Both the position numbers and the translations under genes were made by a program. DNA of 64,000 nucleotides from UBA11400 sp964473555 (GTDB taxonomy: Bacteria > Bacteroidota > Rhodothermia > Balneolales > HLUCCA01): NCBI GenBank assembly GCA_964473555.1, contig CAYYPL010000007.1, positions 62,001 through 126,000 on the forward strand. The letters run 5' to 3'. Shown piece by piece: positions 61,997-64,000 of this stretch; position 1 is the first letter of the stretch; each line of letters opens with the position of its first letter. The notes beneath the pieces are model-generated. The model had not been told where the DNA came from, did not search any database, and was given only the letters and a program-made list of their open reading frames with translations.

Positions 61997-64000
61997 ATGT
62001 CGTCAGAGAAACTCATCATTGATGCCAACGAAGCGGTTGCCAGGATTGCTTATCAACTGAATGAAGTCATTGCCATTTATCCCATCACTCCTTCATCGGC
62101 AATGGGAGAACTTTCTGATACGATGGCAGCTGCAAAACGGAAGAACATATTCGGGAACGTGCCCTCCGTTGTAGAAATGCAAAGTGAAGGTGGAGCAGCG
62201 GGAGCGGTACACGGGGCCCTCCAAAATGGTGCATTGACTACTACGTTTACGGCATCGCAGGGTCTGCTGCTCATGATCCCAAACATGTATAAAATGGCAG
62301 GCGAGTTGACATCCATGGTGATGCATGTGGCCGCTCGATCACTTGCCGCTTCCTCATTGTCGATATTTTGTGACCACAGCGATGTGATGGCTACCCGGGC
62401 AACAGGATTTTCGTTGTTATGTTCCAATTCGGTTCAGGAAGCGATGGACTTTGCCGTAATCACGCAGGCTGCAACGTTGCATTCCCGCATTCCGATGTTG
62501 CATTTTTTTGATGGATTCCGGACGTCCCACGAACTTATGGATGTGAAGGATATTCCTGTGAATGTGCTAAAAGCGATGATCCCCGAGAGTTTGGTGCGAG
62601 CCCATCAGCTCCGCGCATTATCACCCGATCGTCCATTTATTCGTGGAACTGCACAAAATCCGGACGTCTATTTCCAGGCCCGCGAAGCGGTTAATCCATT
62701 TTATTTGTCCTGCCCTGAACATATTCGAATGGCAATGGCTGAGTTTGGAAGTCTTACAGGCCGAAATTATGATCTGGTTGAGTACTATGGAGATCCAGAG
62801 GCAGACCGGGTGATTGTGATGATGGGATCTGGAGTTGAAACGGTCAAAGAAACCATCGATTACATGAGTCTGCATGGAGAAAAAGTGGGTTTGGTCGTGA
62901 TTCGTTTGTTCAGACCTTTTCCTGGCAGTGATCTCATGGACAAACTGCCTGCAACGGTAAAAAAAATTGCAGTGCTTGATCGTACGAAAGAACCAGGGGC
63001 GTTGGGCGAGCCTTTGTATCAGGATGTAGTAACGGCAATTCACGAGAGTCAGGACTCGGGTAAGTGTCCGTTACTCTTTGAGCCCAAAATTACCGGAGGC
63101 AGATATGGACTCTCTTCCAAGGAGTATACTCCGGCAATGATTATGGGTATCTACAAGGAGCTCATCAAAAGCAAGCCCAAGAACCATTTTACCATCGGTA
63201 TTCACGATGATGTTTCAGGTAGTAGTCTGGAGTATGATACAAGTCTGGATATCGAGCATAAAGATGTCTTTCGGGCTATGTTTTTTGGACTGGGATCGGA
63301 CGGAACGGTTTCGGCGAACAAAAATTCCATCAAAATCATCGGAGACCACACCAAGTATCACACGCAAGGATACTTCGTCTACGACAGCAAGAAATCAGGT
63401 TCGATGACCACCTCTCATCTCCGGTTTAGCCCGAACCCTATCCGATCGGCTTATTTAATCGGTAAAGCGAATCTGGTGGCTTGTCATCAGCCACAATTCC
63501 TGGGAAAATTTGATATGTTGTCACACATTCGTTCGGAGGGGATATTTTTGATCAACCACCCGGCCTCACCCGATACAGTGTGGAAATCGTTGCCTGCATC
63601 GGTGCGGAATCAGATCCGTGCCCTGGATCTCAAGTTGTATGCAATCGATGCTGAATCGGTAGCACGGGAAGCCGGAATGGGAAACCGCATCAATACCGTC
63701 ATGCAGGCATGTTTCTTTGCAATAGCAGGTGTGTTGCCTAAAGAAGAAGCTATTGATGCAATCAAGACGGGCATAAAACAAACCTACGGTAAACGAGGGG
63801 AGCAAATCATCAAGATGAACTTCCTTGCTGTTGACAGTGCAATTGACCACTTACACCGAATTCCCGTTGAACCAGAGGTAGATGACACCGGTATATCGGT
63901 GGACACCTTTGATTATTACCAGGGTGCGGATGATTTTGTCAATCAGGTCACACGAGCTCTGATTCAGGGAAAAGGGGATATGTTGCCAGTTAGTAAGCTC
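61997..64000 (+). CDS. Pyruvate:ferredoxin (flavodoxin) oxidoreductase, N-terminal part
   Basis: The enzyme oxidises pyruvate with CoA to acetyl-CoA and CO2, passing electrons to ferredoxin or flavodoxin. The frame runs 668 codons to the window edge (partial at the 3' end). The N-terminus has IIDANEAVARIAYQLNEVIAIYPITPSSAMGE, the PFOR/NifJ-type start. TASQGLLLMIPNMYKMAGE follows, then the domain II-III part: VIVMMGSGVETVKETIDYM, VIRLFRPFPG and LDRTKEPGALGEPLY. The later part (DTSLDIEHKDVFRAMFFGLGSDGTVSANKNSIKIIG) is typical of the gamma domain. The ferredoxin and TPP domains lie beyond the window. A strong GGAGGAG is 3-9 bp before the ATG. Confidence 0.93.
   Translation, partial: MSSEKLIIDANEAVARIAYQLNEVIAIYPITPSSAMGELSDTMAAAKRKNIFGNVPSVVEMQSEGGAAGAVHGALQNGALTTTFTASQGLLLMIPNMYKMAGELTSMVMHVAARSLAASSLSIFCDHSDVMATRATGFSLLCSNSVQEAMDFAVITQAATLHSRIPMLHFFDGFRTSHELMDVKDIPVNVLKAMIPESLVRAHQLRALSPDRPFIRGTAQNPDVYFQAREAVNPFYLSCPEHIRMAMAEFGSLTGRNYDLVEYYGDPEADRVIVMMGSGVETVKETIDYMSLHGEKVGLVVIRLFRPFPGSDLMDKLPATVKKIAVLDRTKEPGALGEPLYQDVVTAIHESQDSGKCPLLFEPKITGGRYGLSSKEYTPAMIMGIYKELIKSKPKNHFTIGIHDDVSGSSLEYDTSLDIEHKDVFRAMFFGLGSDGTVSANKNSIKIIGDHTKYHTQGYFVYDSKKSGSMTTSHLRFSPNPIRSAYLIGKANLVACHQPQFLGKFDMLSHIRSEGIFLINHPASPDTVWKSLPASVRNQIRALDLKLYAIDAESVAREAGMGNRINTVMQACFFAIAGVLPKEEAIDAIKTGIKQTYGKRGEQIIKMNFLAVDSAIDHLHRIPVEPEVDDTGISVDTFDYYQGADDFVNQVTRALIQGKGDMLPVSKL

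Overview
The window reads as a chromosomal segment of a Gram-negative, double-membraned marine-type bacterium of the Bacteroidota/Balneolota/Rhodothermota assemblage, most likely Balneolota. The taxonomic call is an inference. It rests on a PorQ-like type IX secretion (T9SS) component, a giant secreted protein ending in a typical T9SS C-terminal sorting domain, an LptD-type LPS transporter, a Bacteroidota-type DUF3822-rsmD-coaD neighbourhood, DUF3127 and DUF4236 proteins, and frequent TTG or weakly Shine-Dalgarno-dependent starts. Genes are densely packed on both strands. No gene-free stretch exceeds about 300 bp; the longest (about 200-270 bp) lie at 9113-9342, 29298-29482, 33045-33249, 36063-36272, 49544-49757, 50277-50513, 58967-59191 and 61726-61996. 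No IS element, phage, CRISPR array or rRNA is visible. One tRNA-Leu(UAG) is present.

Layout. 1-6478: end of a PDZ protein, a small membrane protein, DUF3822, RsmD, CoaD, an aspartate aminotransferase, a GbsR/MarR regulator, YraN, an FtsB/DivIC divisome protein and a ROK glucokinase. 6488-9921: LptD and an ECF sigma factor. 9941-14527 (minus): CPBP protease, a four-LysM RlpA-like protein, a TPR protein, AroC and PorQ. 14650-21199 (plus): MlaE-MlaF-MlaD lipid transport, a SurA/PpiD-like periplasmic isomerase, RibD and RibE. 21218-26084 (minus): a sensor kinase, then ClpX, ClpP, trigger factor and tRNA-Leu. 26198-34941: CutA, a diacylglycerol-kinase family protein, a second CPBP protease, a degenerate SRAP protein, DUF349, a pseudouridine synthase and a DEAD-box helicase.

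The most interesting region is 36273-46995. Four consecutive genes (an APS-kinase-like protein, a PPDK/PEP-synthase-like phosphotransferase with a C-terminal swivelling His domain, a class I glutamine amidotransferase and a nucleotidyltransferase) match, as a set, the four enzymes that build the activated phosphoramidate donor for capsule O-methyl phosphoramidate in Campylobacter jejuni (Cj1415, Cj1418, Cj1417, Cj1416). Three of the junctions are 4-bp overlaps or short gaps, and 11 bp downstream begins a roughly 2,130-residue T9SS-exported protein. That protein carries an N-terminal purple-acid-phosphatase-like domain, about a dozen FN3 repeats, several invasin-type Ig repeats and an apparently identical 1,165-bp internal duplication. 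I infer a phosphoramidate surface-decoration system coupled to a cell-surface phosphoesterase or adhesin. No O-methyltransferase or recognisable phosphoramidate transferase is in the window.

47078-64000 holds a secreted HExxH metalloprotease, a histidine phosphatase, a lipoprotein/LytS-type kinase/LytTR regulator operon, a DUF4236 protein, a photolyase-like FAD protein with apparently permuted domains, an M19 dipeptidase, an ABC-F ATPase, an SSB-tail-like DUF3127 protein, a class C serine hydrolase, a sulfotransferase-like protein and the first 668 codons of a pyruvate:ferredoxin oxidoreductase.
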